NCBI RefSeq assembly: GCF_041103235.1
Contig: NZ_JBGCUN010000001.1
Coordinates: 2,821,765-2,885,764, forward strand
Length of the DNA stretch: 64,000 nt
Direction: 5' to 3'
Origin: Yoonia sp. R2331
Lineage (GTDB): Bacteria > Pseudomonadota > Alphaproteobacteria > Rhodobacterales > Rhodobacteraceae
Below are positions 26,751 to 36,482 of this stretch, piece after piece. The stretch's first letter is position 1. Each line of letters starts with the position of its first letter. The notes beneath the pieces are model-generated. The model worked only from the letters and a program-made list of their open reading frames with translations. It searched no databases and was not told the DNA's origin. The position numbers were made by a program, and so were the translations under genes.

Positions 26751-26772
26751 AATTCATGAATAATTGAATTAT
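26749..26772. promoter_or_regulatory. Predicted ArsR operator overlapping the arsR-arsC start
   Basis: ATAATTCA and TGAATTAT form perfect 8-base inverted arms around TGAATAAT; an inner ATTCATGAAT palindrome is also present. ArsR-family sites are often of this ATTCA...TGAAT form. The site touches the ATG at 26748-26750. Confidence 0.65.
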
Positions 26773-26809
26773 GGGTCGATTCGAAGTGAAGGTTTTGTGA
26801 CACCGAGCC

Positions 26810-27170
26810 CGAGGCACTGCGAGGGTCAGTGCTTTTTCTAGCTCGACACCGAGGTAGCGCAGAGTGCTATTGACCTTTGCGTGGCCCAGCAAAGGTTGTG
26901 CTGCGCGCTGATTGCCGGTCTTGCGGTACATCTCTGCGGCTTTGGCCCGGCGGAGTGAATGGGTCCGTAGCCGTTCGGTTCCAATTCAATCGTAGTCACC
27001 CAATCACGAACGGGCCGACCTTATTGACGTATTGAGATGTGTGGGCGGTCGTGGAAACATCTCGGGAACCGATCATCTCCGGTGACCTCGCCCAAGTGAT
27101 GACGGCGTCTCGTCTGTTCTCGGCCAATTCAAACCGAACCGGCCTTTCGGTCTTGCTTTGGTTAGCGGTG
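26810..27170 (-). pseudogene. Degenerate tyrosine-recombinase (integrase) remnant
   Basis: Two frames together give a recognisable C-terminal half of a short site-specific integrase. The upstream frame has KTERPVRFELAENRRDAV, a GSRDVSTT segment and YVNKVGPFVIGW; then, after shifts near 27000 and 26960, HSLRRAKAAEMYRKTGNQRA, LLGHAKVNSTLRYLGVELEK follows. The catalytic Arg (HSLRR), His (LLGH) and Tyr (RYLGV) are all still visible. The N-terminal half is missing. It lies between the ars operon and rplP, so it probably records the arrival of part of the island. No attachment repeats were identified. Confidence 0.8.
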
Positions 27171-27309
27171 AGAAAAACAATCTTACAGATTGGGTTCTTT
27201 CCAGACGTTGGCCAAGGAATTTTGCAGTGACAGAAATTTGGGCCGAGCCGCCATCCATGCAGCACGTAATTGGCCCGGACTCAAGCCGCACTCAAACCCG
27301 CCGCAAAAG

Positions 27310-27339
27310 AAAACCCCCGCCGGATGGGCGGGGGTTTTT
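27310..27339 (-). terminator. Intrinsic terminator downstream of rplP
   Basis: AAAACCCCCGCC and GGGCGGGGGTTTT form a strong stem with a 4-base loop, followed on the minus strand by TTTTCTTTT. It lies about 40 bases after the rplP stop, so the S10-type transcript ends here and does not enter the 25-kb insert. It could also work on the plus strand. Confidence 0.88.
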
Positions 27340-27353
27340 GATGTTGCGGGTCT

Positions 27354-27376
27354 GGTGGGCAGATTGCCCACCCTAC
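27354..27376. repeat. Short palindromic repeat, GGTGGGCA...TGCCCACC type
   Basis: GGTGGGCAGATTGCCCACC plus a CTAC tail, just after the rplP stop. Exact copies of the unit occur as an inverted pair at 39116-39169. Confidence 0.8.
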
Positions 27377-27377
27377 C

Positions 27378-27791
27378 TTACCAGTCCTCGCGGACGATGG
27401 TGCGGGTTTTGATCGGAAGCTTCATCGCAGCAAGGCGCAGAGCCTCGCGGGCGATGTCTTCGTTCACACCGTCGATTTCGAACATCACGCGGCCAGGTTT
27501 GACCTTGCATGCCCAGAAATCGATGGAACCTTTACCTTTACCCATCCGGACTTCGACCGGCTTCGACGTCACAGGTGTGTCTGGGAAAATACGGATCCAG
27601 ACGCGGCCCTGACGCTTCATGTGGCGGGTCATCGCGCGACGGGCGGCTTCGATCTGACGCGCAGTGATACGCTCAGGCTCGACCGCTTTCAGACCATAGG
27701 TGCCAAAGTTCAGGTCAGACCCGCCCTTTGCCTGACCCTTGATCCGGCCTTTGTGCAATTTGCGGTGTTTTGTACGCTTTGGTTGCAGCAT
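27378..27791 (-). CDS. rplP: 50S ribosomal protein L16
   Basis: 137-residue L16, at the A-site side of the large subunit. The start [20 protein letters not shown] and the [20 protein letters not shown] region are family hallmarks. It ends the rplB-rplP block; a palindromic repeat and a strong terminator follow at once. Its usual downstream neighbour rpmC is 25.2 kb away. Confidence 0.97.
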   Translation of the reverse strand: MLQPKRTKHRKLHKGRIKGQAKGGSDLNFGTYGLKAVEPERITARQIEAARRAMTRHMKRQGRVWIRIFPDTPVTSKPVEVRMGKGKGSIDFWACKVKPGRVMFEIDGVNEDIAREALRLAAMKLPIKTRTIVREDW

Positions 27792-27803
27792 TTCATCAGC
27801 TCC

Positions 27804-28505
27804 TTAGCGACGCGGGCCGCGAGGGACGGCGCCCTCTTGCAGCTCTGCATTTTTGCGGTCACGCGCTGCCGGATCGTGTTCCATGATCTCACCTTTGAAG
27901 ATCCAGACCTTGATCCCGATGATGCCATAAGGCGTCATCGCTTCGTACAGCGCATAGTCGATGTCGGCACGCAGGGTGTGCAGCGGCACACGGCCTTCAC
28001 GGTACCATTCTGTCCGTGCAATTTCAGCACCGCCCAGACGACCAGCAAGGTTCACCCGGATGCCGAGTGCGCCCATACGCATGGAGTTCTGGACCGCGCG
28101 CTTCATTGCGCGACGGAAGGATACACGACGCTCAAGCTGCTGACCGATGTTTTCAGCGACAAGGGCCGCGTCCAGCTCTGGCTTGCGGACCTCAACGATG
28201 TTGAGGTGCAGTTCCGATGCGGTCAGATTGGCCAGCTTGCGGCGCAGACCTTCGATGTCCGCACCTTTCTTGCCAATGATGACACCCGGACGGGCGGCGT
28301 GGATCGTGACGCGGCACTTTTTGTGCGGACGTTCGATAATCACGCGGCTGATGCCGGATTGTGCGCATTCCTTCTTGATGAAGTCCTTGATTGCAAGGTC
28401 TTCCAGCAGAAGATCGCCATAGTCTTTGGTATCTGCATACCAGCGGCTGTCCCAGGTGCGGTTGACCTGAAGACGCATGCCGACGGGATTGACTTTGTTA
28501 CCCAT
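27804..28505 (-). CDS. rpsC: 30S ribosomal protein S3
   Basis: 233-residue S3, at the mRNA entry site. It starts [20 protein letters not shown]; the KH domain is seen at [18 protein letters not shown]. It overlaps the rplV stop by one base and lies 12 bases before rplP. The C-terminal tail ([18 protein letters not shown]) is basic. Confidence 0.97.
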   Translation of the reverse strand: MGNKVNPVGMRLQVNRTWDSRWYADTKDYGDLLLEDLAIKDFIKKECAQSGISRVIIERPHKKCRVTIHAARPGVIIGKKGADIEGLRRKLANLTASELHLNIVEVRKPELDAALVAENIGQQLERRVSFRRAMKRAVQNSMRMGALGIRVNLAGRLGGAEIARTEWYREGRVPLHTLRADIDYALYEAMTPYGIIGIKVWIFKGEIMEHDPAARDRKNAELQEGAVPRGPRR

Positions 28506-28885
28506 TATGCTTGCTCCTCGACCTGGCGGACCACGATGGTGATCTCTGAGAATGGCTTGATGATCTTGCCGAACCGGCCACGTGCACGCGGGCGACCGCG
28601 CTTCATGATCAGGTTCTTGCCGCAGTATGCTTCTGCGACGACCAGTTCATCCACATCCAGGTTGTGGTTGTTTTCAGCGTTGGCGACGGCGGACTGAAGG
28701 CATTTCTTCACGTCCTCTGCGATCCGCTTTTTGGAGAAGGTCAGGTCATTGAGGGCCTGTTCCACCTTCTTGCCACGGATCAGACCGGCAACGAGGTTCA
28801 GTTTCTGCGGGGACGTCCGCAGCATGCGCAGTTTTGCACGTGCTTCGTTGTCGGCCACGCGGCGGGGATTTTTATCCTTGCTCAT
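28505..28885 (-). CDS. rplV: 50S ribosomal protein L22
   Basis: 126-residue L22, lining the exit tunnel. The [20 protein letters not shown] core and the [12 protein letters not shown] loop, which reaches the tunnel, are clear. It follows rpsS by 3 bases and is coupled to rpsC. Confidence 0.97.
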   Translation of the reverse strand: MSKDKNPRRVADNEARAKLRMLRTSPQKLNLVAGLIRGKKVEQALNDLTFSKKRIAEDVKKCLQSAVANAENNHNLDVDELVVAEAYCGKNLIMKRGRPRARGRFGKIIKPFSEITIVVRQVEEQA

Positions 28886-28888
28886 GGC

Positions 28889-29167
28889 TTATTTCCGCTT
28901 TGCTTTTTTGTCAGCAGCGTGACCGTAATAGGTGCGGGTCGGGCTGTATTCGCCGAACTTCTGACCGATCATGTCTTCTGTGACGTTGACGGGGATGTGC
29001 TTCTTGCCGTTGTAGACGCCGAACGTCAGACCAACGAACTGAGGCAGGATGGTGGAACGACGCGACCAGATCTTGATCACTTCGTTGCGACCGCTTTCGC
29101 GCGACGTTTCTGCCTTTTTCAAGACATAGGAGTCGACGAACGGGCCTTTCCAGACGGAACGTGCCAT
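28889..29167 (-). CDS. rpsS: 30S ribosomal protein S19
   Basis: 92-residue S19, in the small-subunit head next to S13. It starts [39 protein letters not shown] is the conserved core, and the [20 protein letters not shown] end is typical. It lies 2 bases after rplB. Confidence 0.98.
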   Translation of the reverse strand: MARSVWKGPFVDSYVLKKAETSRESGRNEVIKIWSRRSTILPQFVGLTFGVYNGKKHIPVNVTEDMIGQKFGEYSPTRTYYGHAADKKAKRK

Positions 29168-29169
29168 TC

Positions 29170-30012
29170 TTAACGGCCTTTCTTCTTGGCGTGACGCGAG
29201 CGGATGATCAGCTTTTGCGACGCCTTGTTCTTGTTGCGGGTACGGCTACCCTTGGTGTCCTTGCCCCATGGGGTCACAGGTGTCCGGCCACCGGATGTGC
29301 GGCCTTCACCACCACCATGCGGGTGGTCGATCGGGTTCATGGCAACACCACGCACAGACGGGCGGATGCCCTTGTGGCGGTTGCGGCCAGCCTTACCAAA
29401 GTTCTGGTTGGAGTTGTCGGGGTTGGACACGGCACCGATGGTGGCCATGCATTCCTGACGGACCAGACGCAGCTCGCCAGAAGACAGGCGGATCTGGGCG
29501 TAGCCACCGTCACGACCAACGAACTGTGCGTAAGTCCCCGCAGCACGGGCGATCTGGCCGCCTTTGCCGGGCTTGAGTTCGATGTTGTGAACGATTGTGC
29601 CGATAGGCATGCCGCTGAAGGGCATCGCGTTGCCGGGCTTAATGTCAGCCTTGGCGGATGCGATCACCTTGTCACCAATCGCGAGGCGCTGTGGTGCAAG
29701 GATGTAATTCTGTGTGCCATCTTCGTACTGGATCAGCGCGATGAAAGCGGTCCGGTTTGGATCGTATTCGATGCGAGCAACAACAGCGGACATGTCCATC
29801 TTGTTGCGCTTGAAATCAACGATCCGGTAAAGGCGTTTTGCGCCCCCACCAATGCGACGCATGGTGATCCGTCCGGTGTTGTTCCGGCCGCCCGATTTGG
29901 TCAAACCCTGAGTAAGGGATTTGACAGGACGTCCTTTCCAAAGCTCCGAACGGTCGATCAGCACCAGCCCACGCTGGCCCGGCGTCGTCGGTTTATACGA
30001 CTTGAGTGCCAT
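29170..30012 (-). CDS. rplB: 50S ribosomal protein L2
   Basis: 280-residue L2, needed for subunit joining and near the peptidyl transferase centre. [20 protein letters not shown] (about residues 223-242) holds the conserved histidine region. rplB normally follows rplW directly; here it is separated by 1.7 kb and heads its own block, with a promoter at 30206-30234. Confidence 0.98.
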   Translation of the reverse strand: MALKSYKPTTPGQRGLVLIDRSELWKGRPVKSLTQGLTKSGGRNNTGRITMRRIGGGAKRLYRIVDFKRNKMDMSAVVARIEYDPNRTAFIALIQYEDGTQNYILAPQRLAIGDKVIASAKADIKPGNAMPFSGMPIGTIVHNIELKPGKGGQIARAAGTYAQFVGRDGGYAQIRLSSGELRLVRQECMATIGAVSNPDNSNQNFGKAGRNRHKGIRPSVRGVAMNPIDHPHGGGEGRTSGGRTPVTPWGKDTKGSRTRNKNKASQKLIIRSRHAKKKGR

Positions 30013-30098
30013 GTTAGCTTCTTCCGTTTGCTTGGCGGGTTCTTGAAGGAACCCTATGTGGTTGAGGCCCCCGTAGGTGCCCGGTTTAGACGTGGCGA

Positions 30099-30151
30099 GT
30101 CGGGGTAAACCCCGACCTACCCTATGTCCGCAAGCCGGGGTTTACCCCGGC
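30099..30151. repeat. Pair of palindromic repeats upstream of rplB
   Basis: GTCGGGGTAAACCCCGAC (30099-30116) and GCCGGGGTTTACCCCGGC (30134-30151) are two perfect palindromes in the rplB 5' leader, joined by a CTACCCTA-containing spacer. They belong to the same style as repeats at 36458 and 62510. Confidence 0.75.
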
Positions 30152-30205
30152 GGTGGGACACAAACACACAGCCCCGGACGAATCCGAGGCTGAGTAGATG
30201 GGCGG

Positions 30206-30234
30206 CTTATAGGGGGCGTTGGTGGGGGTGGCAA
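30206..30234 (-). promoter_or_regulatory. Predicted promoter of the rplB-rplP block
   Basis: Minus strand TTGCCA, 17-base C-rich spacer, TATAAG. It is about 195 bases before the rplB start, so the mRNA leader would contain the palindrome pair. Nearly the same boxes serve rpmC and rpsJ. Confidence 0.72.
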
Positions 30235-30301
30235 GGGGAGTATCGGGAAGACACTGGTCCATAGTAACGTTGCTTCGAATCCAACCACACGAAAGTCTAC
30301 T

Positions 30302-30979
30302 ATGTCAGACTACGAATTCTTAGGCGCCACCTATGGGCAGCAGGTTCACTATTGTAGTCGCTTGCTGGAACTCAACCTATCTCGCGCAACTAAGCTTGAT
30401 GAATTGACCGACGACTCGCTCATCGCGATATCTCTACACATCATCTATCGCATCTCGACTTGTGAAGATCATTGCTTAGGTGGAGGTCATGTAATTGAAC
30501 GGCTTGTTGGTAGAGTCTTTAACAGCGGTTCCGCTGCCCTCACCCTAATCTCAATGGGTTACTACGATGAGGCGCTAAACCTCTGCCGCTCGATGGGAGA
30601 GATTGCAAATCTATTGGCGCTATTCGCTGTCGACCCAACAGCAGGAAACGAATGGCTGAATAGTTCCCGGAAAACTCGAACACAGAAATTTTCACCCATG
30701 GCCGTCCGTATTGCGATCGAAAGCCAATCCGCGCTGGGTCCTCCTGTCGACGCAGAATTGTATAGAGAACTCTGTGAAGCGGCGACGCACCCTACACCTC
30801 AAACGGCACCCAACAAATTTGGCAAGAGAGCGCATGTCGGACCTTTTCAACAAGAGACAGGTAAGGTTCGTTGCTTGAACGAGCTATCAAATTTGTTGCC
30901 CTACGTCGCCATGGTCGGGGCAAGACTCACCGAAAATGAAGAAGCTTTTGAATTGTTGGCGAGCAGGAAAACAAACTAG
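30302..30979 (+). CDS. Hypothetical protein, probably acquired
   Basis: 225 residues, mainly helical, with no signal or membrane segment. The middle segment MGYYDEALNLCRSMGEIANL (about residues 83-102) resembles a short helical-hairpin repeat. The gene runs against the ribosomal genes, is richer in A+T than its neighbours, and lies in the gap that splits rplW from rplB. I do not recognise the family. Its codon use and place suggest horizontal acquisition; a defence role is possible but nothing in the sequence proves it. Confidence 0.6.
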   Translation: MSDYEFLGATYGQQVHYCSRLLELNLSRATKLDELTDDSLIAISLHIIYRISTCEDHCLGGGHVIERLVGRVFNSGSAALTLISMGYYDEALNLCRSMGEIANLLALFAVDPTAGNEWLNSSRKTRTQKFSPMAVRIAIESQSALGPPVDAELYRELCEAATHPTPQTAPNKFGKRAHVGPFQQETGKVRCLNELSNLLPYVAMVGARLTENEEAFELLASRKTN

Positions 30980-31246
30980 TTTCGCAATCCCGCCCGAAAC
31001 AAGCCGAAGGCGCCGGGCGAGCGACTGCCCGTTCCGGCGGGCTGGCGCTTTTGTGGGGCTGGGTGCTTCGCGGGTATGGAAGACGGGTTTGGCAGGCATA
31101 AAGCACGGCAGAAGAGCCGTTGTTGCGCCATCCCACGGGCAGGCGCGCGTCCGGCTTGGGTTGCGACAGGTTTCAGGCGTGGTTGGTTTCTGGAATGGCT
31201 AATGAGTGCCGCTGTCACGTTTCTGCGAAACATGACTTTGCGCACA

Positions 31247-31274
31247 CCGTTGAATGACCTACGTCATTCAACGG
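31247..31274. repeat. Perfect 12-base inverted repeat across the DUF2200 stop codon
   Basis: CCGTTGAATGAC and GTCATTCAACGG around a CTAC loop. The stop codon of the DUF2200 gene lies inside one arm. No T run follows, so the hairpin may protect the mRNA end and not terminate. Confidence 0.7.
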
Positions 31275-31612
31275 AAAATATTCTCGTACTTCTTCCCACG
31301 CGCCAACTCATCAATCATCTTGTCCAGATACCTGATCTCGCGCATCAGGGGGTCTGCGATCTCCTCGACGCGGTGGCCGCAGACGACGCCTTTGATCAGG
31401 GACCGGTTGGGGTTCATTGCGGGGGCCTGGGCGAAGAACGCCTCAAAGTCGCGTTTGTCGTCCAGGGCGGCGGATAATCCGTCGGCGTCGTAGCCGGTGA
31501 GCCAGTGGATGATCTCGTCGACCTGCGCCTTGGTCCGGTCCTTTTTCTCCGCCTTGTTGACGTAGTGCGGGTAGACGGATGCAAAGCTCATTTTGAAGAC
31601 GGGGTGTGACAT
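31268..31612 (-). CDS. DUF2200 family protein
   Basis: 114 residues. The DUF2200 blocks are clear: [19 protein letters not shown] (residues 6-24), [11 protein letters not shown], and [20 protein letters not shown] followed by [16 protein letters not shown]. Its function is unknown; the small size and basic, helical end are typical of the family. The start at 31612 fits the family length. It sits between rplW and rplB on the same strand as the ribosomal genes but behind the rplW terminator. Confidence 0.85.
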   Translation of the reverse strand: MSHPVFKMSFASVYPHYVNKAEKKDRTKAQVDEIIHWLTGYDADGLSAALDDKRDFEAFFAQAPAMNPNRSLIKGVVCGHRVEEIADPLMREIRYLDKMIDELARGKKYENIFR

Positions 31613-31656
31613 GGCTGGCCCTCCTGCGCTGATCCTAGCACGGCAGCGCTCCAAAA

Positions 31657-31690
31657 GAAAAAGCCCCCGCAGGTGCGAGGGCTTTTCCAA
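31657..31690 (-). terminator. Intrinsic terminator downstream of rplW
   Basis: AAAAGCCC ... GGGCTTTT with a GC-rich inner stem around GCAGGTGC, followed on the minus strand by TTTTTCTTTTGG. It lies about 20 bases after the rplW stop, so the rpsJ-rplW transcript probably ends here. Confidence 0.85.
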
Positions 31691-31705
31691 ATCATGCAGG
31701 TCTGT

Positions 31706-32002
31706 TTACAGACCGGTCGAGACGTCGATCGTGTTGCCTTCTTCCAGCGTCACGTAAGCCTTCTTGACGTCCTTACGGGTGCCGAGGTTGCCGCGGAAGC
31801 GCTTGACCTTGCCCTTGGTGATCGTGGTGTTGACCGCTTTCACCTTCACGTCAAACAGCGCCTCAACGGCTTGCTTGATCATCGGCTTGTTGGCGTCGAT
31901 GGCCACTTCGAACACAACTGCGTTGGCCTCTGAGGCCATGGTTGCTTTCTCGGTGATGATCGGCTTGCGGATCACGTCGTAGTGTTCTGCTTTCGCGCTC
32001 AT
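31706..32002 (-). CDS. rplW: 50S ribosomal protein L23
   Basis: 98-residue L23, at the tunnel exit where trigger factor and SRP dock. The [20 protein letters not shown] start and [20 protein letters not shown] region are typical. Its start overlaps the rplD stop (ATGA). It ends the rpsJ-rplC-rplD-rplW block. Confidence 0.97.
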   Translation of the reverse strand: MSAKAEHYDVIRKPIITEKATMASEANAVVFEVAIDANKPMIKQAVEALFDVKVKAVNTTITKGKVKRFRGNLGTRKDVKKAYVTLEEGNTIDVSTGL

Positions 32003-32619
32003 TTCAGACGAGCCTCCAATGCTTCGACACCGGCTTTGGTCAGGACAAGCGTGTCCGACTTCAGGATGTCATAGACGTTCGCGCCCTGGCTGGGCAGAAC
32101 GTTTACGGTTTCGATGTTGCGCGAGGCCTGCAGGAATTCTGCGGGCACTTCGGCGCCGTCGATGATCAGGGCACGCTTCCAGCCGCGTTCGCCAAGGGTC
32201 TTGGCAAGAGCGGATGTTTTCGCGTCCTTCATCTCGATGCTGTCGATCACAACCAGCTCACCCGCTGCTTGCTTGGCGGACAGCGCGTGGCGCAGACCCA
32301 GCTTGCGGAACTTTTTGGTCAGGTCGTGGGCGTGGCTGCGGGGCGTTGGGCCCTTGTAGGTACCACCACCACGGAAGATCGGCGCACCGCGAGAGCCGTG
32401 ACGTGCGCCACCGGTGCCCTTTTGGCGGTAGATCTTCTTGGTCGAGAATTTGACCTCGGACCGGCCCAGCACGTCGTGTGTGCCTGCCATGGCCTTGTTG
32501 CGCTGCCAGCGGACAACGCGGTGCAGGATGTCTGCGCGCGGCTCGAGGCCGAAAATCGCGTCATCCAGATCGACGGAACCGGCTTTCTTGCCGTCCAGCT
32601 TGATTGCATCAGCCTTCAT
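31999..32619 (-). CDS. rplD: 50S ribosomal protein L4
   Basis: 206-residue L4, with a loop in the exit tunnel. [20 protein letters not shown] (about residues 76-95) is the conserved loop. In E. coli L4 is the autoregulator of the S10 operon; whether that holds here is unknown. The ATG lies 11 bases inside the end of rplC, so the genes overlap. Confidence 0.97.
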   Translation of the reverse strand: MKADAIKLDGKKAGSVDLDDAIFGLEPRADILHRVVRWQRNKAMAGTHDVLGRSEVKFSTKKIYRQKGTGGARHGSRGAPIFRGGGTYKGPTPRSHAHDLTKKFRKLGLRHALSAKQAAGELVVIDSIEMKDAKTSALAKTLGERGWKRALIIDGAEVPAEFLQASRNIETVNVLPSQGANVYDILKSDTLVLTKAGVEALEARLK

Positions 32620-33466
32620 TTTTGTCACCCTCATCTGCGGCGTCTTCTGCCGGGGCTTCGTTTGCGGCTTCGGCTTCAGCAGCTTCCAGTGCGGCCTGTT
32701 CTGCTTCGGCTGCGGCCTTTGCGGCGGCTTCCTCTTCAGCGGCGGCAGCGGCTGCGGCTTCAGCGGCCAGACGCTCTGCCTCTTCCTTCATGGACTTCAG
32801 GCCAGCGGGGTAGATCACGTTTTCCGGCGTCGGCTTTTTCACCGCGTCCTTGATTGTGACCCAGCCACCCTTGGAGCCGGGAACAGCGCCCTTGACCATG
32901 ATGACACCACGGTCAGCGTCGGTCTTAACGACCTGCAGGTTCTGGGTGGTGACTTTCGCCGCACCCATGTGACCGGCCATCTTCTTGCCTTTGAAGACGC
33001 GGCCCGGATCCTGACACTGACCCGTCGAGCCGTGCGAACGGTGGCTGATCGAGACACCGTGTGTCGCGCGCAGACCGCCGAAGTTGTGACGCTTCATCGC
33101 ACCGGCGAAACCTTTACCGATCGAGGTGCCGGAAACGTCAACGAACTGGCCCTCAAAGTAGTGGTTTGCGGTGATTTCTTCGCCGACGTTGATCATGTTC
33201 TCTTCGGCCACGCGGAACTCTGCGACTTTGCGCTTGGGTTCCACCTTGGCGGCCGCGAAGTGACCTTTCATCGCCTTGCTGACGCGGCGAGCCTTGGCGG
33301 CACCGGCGCCGAGCTGAACAGCTGTATAGCCATCCTTTTCAGCGGTACGCTGGCTGACAACCTGCAGCTTTTCCAGTGCCAGAACGGTCACTGGGATCTG
33401 CTTGCCGTCTTCCATGAAAAGCCGGGTCATGCCGACTTTCTTTGCGATCAATCCTGTACGGAGCAT
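32609..33466 (-). CDS. rplC: 50S ribosomal protein L3 with Ala/Glu-rich tail
   Basis: 285 residues; L3 is usually about 205-215. The L3 body has the conserved [20 protein letters not shown] segment (about residues 119-138) that includes the methylated-glutamine-loop region in many bacteria, and [20 protein letters not shown]. From about residue 220 a roughly 65-residue tail of almost only Ala, Glu and Asp follows ([20 protein letters not shown] and so on), predicted as an acidic helix or disordered. The tail overlaps the rplD start. Confidence 0.96.
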   Translation of the reverse strand: MLRTGLIAKKVGMTRLFMEDGKQIPVTVLALEKLQVVSQRTAEKDGYTAVQLGAGAAKARRVSKAMKGHFAAAKVEPKRKVAEFRVAEENMINVGEEITANHYFEGQFVDVSGTSIGKGFAGAMKRHNFGGLRATHGVSISHRSHGSTGQCQDPGRVFKGKKMAGHMGAAKVTTQNLQVVKTDADRGVIMVKGAVPGSKGGWVTIKDAVKKPTPENVIYPAGLKSMKEEAERLAAEAAAAAAAEEEAAAKAAAEAEQAALEAAEAEAANEAPAEDAADEGDKNEG

Positions 33467-33478
33467 TTGAAACCCTCC

Positions 33479-33790
33479 TTACACGCTGATCTGCACGTCC
33501 ACGCCAGCGGCGAGGTCGAGCTTCATCAGGGCATCCACGGTCTGCGGTGTGGGATCGACGATGTCCAGCAGACGCTTGTGCGTGCGGATCTCGAACTGGT
33601 CGCGCGACTTCTTGTCGATGTGCGGACCGCGCAGAACGGTGAACTTTTCGATTTTGTTGGGCAGTGGGATCGGACCACGGACGCTGGCGCCGGTGCGCTT
33701 AGCGGTGGAGACGATTTCCTGCGTGGAGGCGTCAAGGACGCGGTAGTCAAACGCCTTGAGGCGAATGCGGATGTTCTGGCTGGCTGCCAT
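33479..33790 (-). CDS. rpsJ: 30S ribosomal protein S10
   Basis: 103-residue S10 (NusE), in the small-subunit head and also part of antitermination complexes. [20 protein letters not shown] and [19 protein letters not shown] are diagnostic. It heads the rpsJ-rplW block, 12 bases before rplC, with its own promoter; tuf, its common upstream neighbour, is separated by the P63C gene. Confidence 0.98.
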   Translation of the reverse strand: MAASQNIRIRLKAFDYRVLDASTQEIVSTAKRTGASVRGPIPLPNKIEKFTVLRGPHIDKKSRDQFEIRTHKRLLDIVDPTPQTVDALMKLDLAAGVDVQISV

Positions 33791-33914
33791 GTCATCACCC
33801 TTTCAAACAGGGCCTTAACGGATTGGACGAGGCCGGCTCATCCGACCCCCTCATCGCGTCTTTTGGTCCAACGGATAAGGGGCGCGGCAAGGCGCACCCC
33901 TGTTGGATGTGGGG

Positions 33915-33944
33915 CGTATAGGGGGAGTCGGGGGGATGGGGCAA
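33915..33944 (-). promoter_or_regulatory. Predicted promoter of the rpsJ-rplW block
   Basis: Minus strand TTGCCC, 18-base C-rich spacer, TATACG, about 125 bases before the rpsJ start. It is similar in boxes and spacer composition to the rpmC and rplB promoters. Confidence 0.68.
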
Positions 33945-34045
33945 GAGGAAATTGGCAGGAATTGCACTCGTTTTCGCAACGGGCGACATACTTGCTTGCT
34001 GGGAATCGAAGTGCAAGCATATTGATTTTGGAACGTTTGCCAGCT

Positions 34046-34075
34046 ATGCTTGCATCAATTACCTTATGCAAGCAT
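34046..34075 (+). repeat. Inverted repeat at the P63C gene start, possible operator
   Basis: ATGCTTGCAT and ATGCAAGCAT are perfect 10-base arms separated by 10 bases. A further TGCAAGCAT lies at 34012-34020. The array sits just before the likely TTG start and could bind a regulator. Confidence 0.6.
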
Positions 34076-34087
34076 GGAGTTGTAGTA

Positions 34088-35080
34088 TTGGATCATCATT
34101 CAAAGGGTGGCAAAGCCCGTGCGGATAAGCTCTCACCAGAAGACCGAAGCAGGATCGCAAAGCGTGCTGCAACAGCCCGATGGAACAAGGACGTCCCGGA
34201 AGCATTGTACGGGTCACCGGACAAACCACTAAACGTTGGTGGAAAAGAAATTCAGTGTTTCGTACTGGAAGATGAGACTCGGGTTCTTTCCCAAGCAACT
34301 TTCTTGGAGGCGCTTGGCCGACATCGCAAAGCAAATGTAAGGAACGAGGGTGGCGATGATAGGCTTCCAGCGATCCTGCAAGGAAAATCGATTAATCCCT
34401 TTATTACACAAGAACTGATTGATCAAAGCCAACCAGTACGGTTCCAGATGGCTACAGGAGGCATCGCGAGCGGATACAGAGCAGAGATTCTACCGATGAT
34501 CTGCGAGGTATACCTTAAAGCGCGAGATGCTGGCGTCTTACCTGCAAACCAAAAACATGTTGCAGCGCAAGCAGAGATATTGATGCGCGCACTCGCTCAC
34601 GTTGGGATTATTGCGTTAGTCGATGAGGCCACAGGTTTTCAGGATGTTAGGGCACGAAATGCGCTCAATGAAATCTTGGAGCAATTCATTGCAGAGGAGC
34701 TCCGCAAGTGGGCGAAGACTTTCCCGGACGAATTTTATCGACAGATGTTTCGGCTGCGAGATTGGGAATGGAAGCCACAATCAGTCAGGAAACGCCCCGG
34801 CGTTGTCGGCAAATACACCAATGATTTAGTGTATGAGCGACTAGCACCAGGGGTTCTGAATGAACTAAGAAGCAAAAACCCGAGACAGCCATCTGGGGGA
34901 CGAAAACATAAGCATTTTCAATGGCTAACTAAAGACGTTGGCGATCCCGCGTTAAGAGAACATCTTGCATCATTAATTGCGTTGATGAGGGCCTCGTCTG
35001 ACTGGGCACAATTCAAATTACTTGTTGATCGCGCGTTGCCAAGGTTCGGAAGCACAATTGAGATGCCTTTGGACGACTGA
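34088..35080 (+). CDS. P63C domain-containing protein
   Basis: 330 residues from a TTG start with a GGAG ribosome binding site 8 bases upstream; an in-frame ATG at 34046 would add 14 residues but lies inside an inverted repeat. The C-terminal half (about 210-320) is the P63C domain: FPDEFYRQMFRLRDWEW, KRPGVVGKYTNDLVYERLAP and RKHKHFQWLTKDVGDPALRE. These proteins are common on phages and mobile islands; their activity is not established. It is opposite to, and lower in G+C than, the ribosomal genes around it. Confidence 0.8.
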   Translation: MDHHSKGGKARADKLSPEDRSRIAKRAATARWNKDVPEALYGSPDKPLNVGGKEIQCFVLEDETRVLSQATFLEALGRHRKANVRNEGGDDRLPAILQGKSINPFITQELIDQSQPVRFQMATGGIASGYRAEILPMICEVYLKARDAGVLPANQKHVAAQAEILMRALAHVGIIALVDEATGFQDVRARNALNEILEQFIAEELRKWAKTFPDEFYRQMFRLRDWEWKPQSVRKRPGVVGKYTNDLVYERLAPGVLNELRSKNPRQPSGGRKHKHFQWLTKDVGDPALREHLASLIALMRASSDWAQFKLLVDRALPRFGSTIEMPLDD

Positions 35081-35084
35081 ATTC

Positions 35085-35118
35085 AAAAAAAGGCCGCCGG
35101 ATCACTCCGGCGGCCTTC
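35085..35118 (-). terminator. tuf: Intrinsic terminator of tuf (first copy)
   Basis: GGCCGCCGGA and TCCGGCGGCC form a perfect stem with a 4-base loop and are followed on the minus strand by seven T residues. It is convergent with the end of the P63C gene and may serve both. Confidence 0.88.
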
Positions 35119-35215
35119 TCTATTCTCAACCGGGTGCTGCCGCCCTGCTCTCATGGATTGCAGGCAATCCACTGCCACAGGGCGTCACACTGGTGTGCGC
35201 CTGCGTCGGCGAAGA

Positions 35216-36391
<1,176 letters not shown>

Positions 36392-36418
36392 GGTGTGGCT
36401 CCTTGGATTTGATGTGTG

Positions 36419-36475
36419 CGGTGCGTGCAATCACGCACCCTACGGGGTGGTGGGTAGGGCGGGGTTTACCCCGCC
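36419..36475. repeat. Palindromic repeats between fusA and tuf
   Basis: GGTGCGTGCAATCACGCACC (36420-36439), followed by CTAC, and GGCGGGGTTTACCCCGCC (36458-36475) preceded by GTAGG. They are two variants of the window's short palindromic repeat family, arranged head to head. Confidence 0.75.
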
Positions 36476-36482
36476 GCACCGA

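Noticed and set aside
32438..35080. One 880-codon plus-strand open frame
   Set aside because: The first part is antisense to rplC and rpsJ, with no domain similarity. Only the last 330 codons (P63C) look like a real protein, with their own ribosome binding site.
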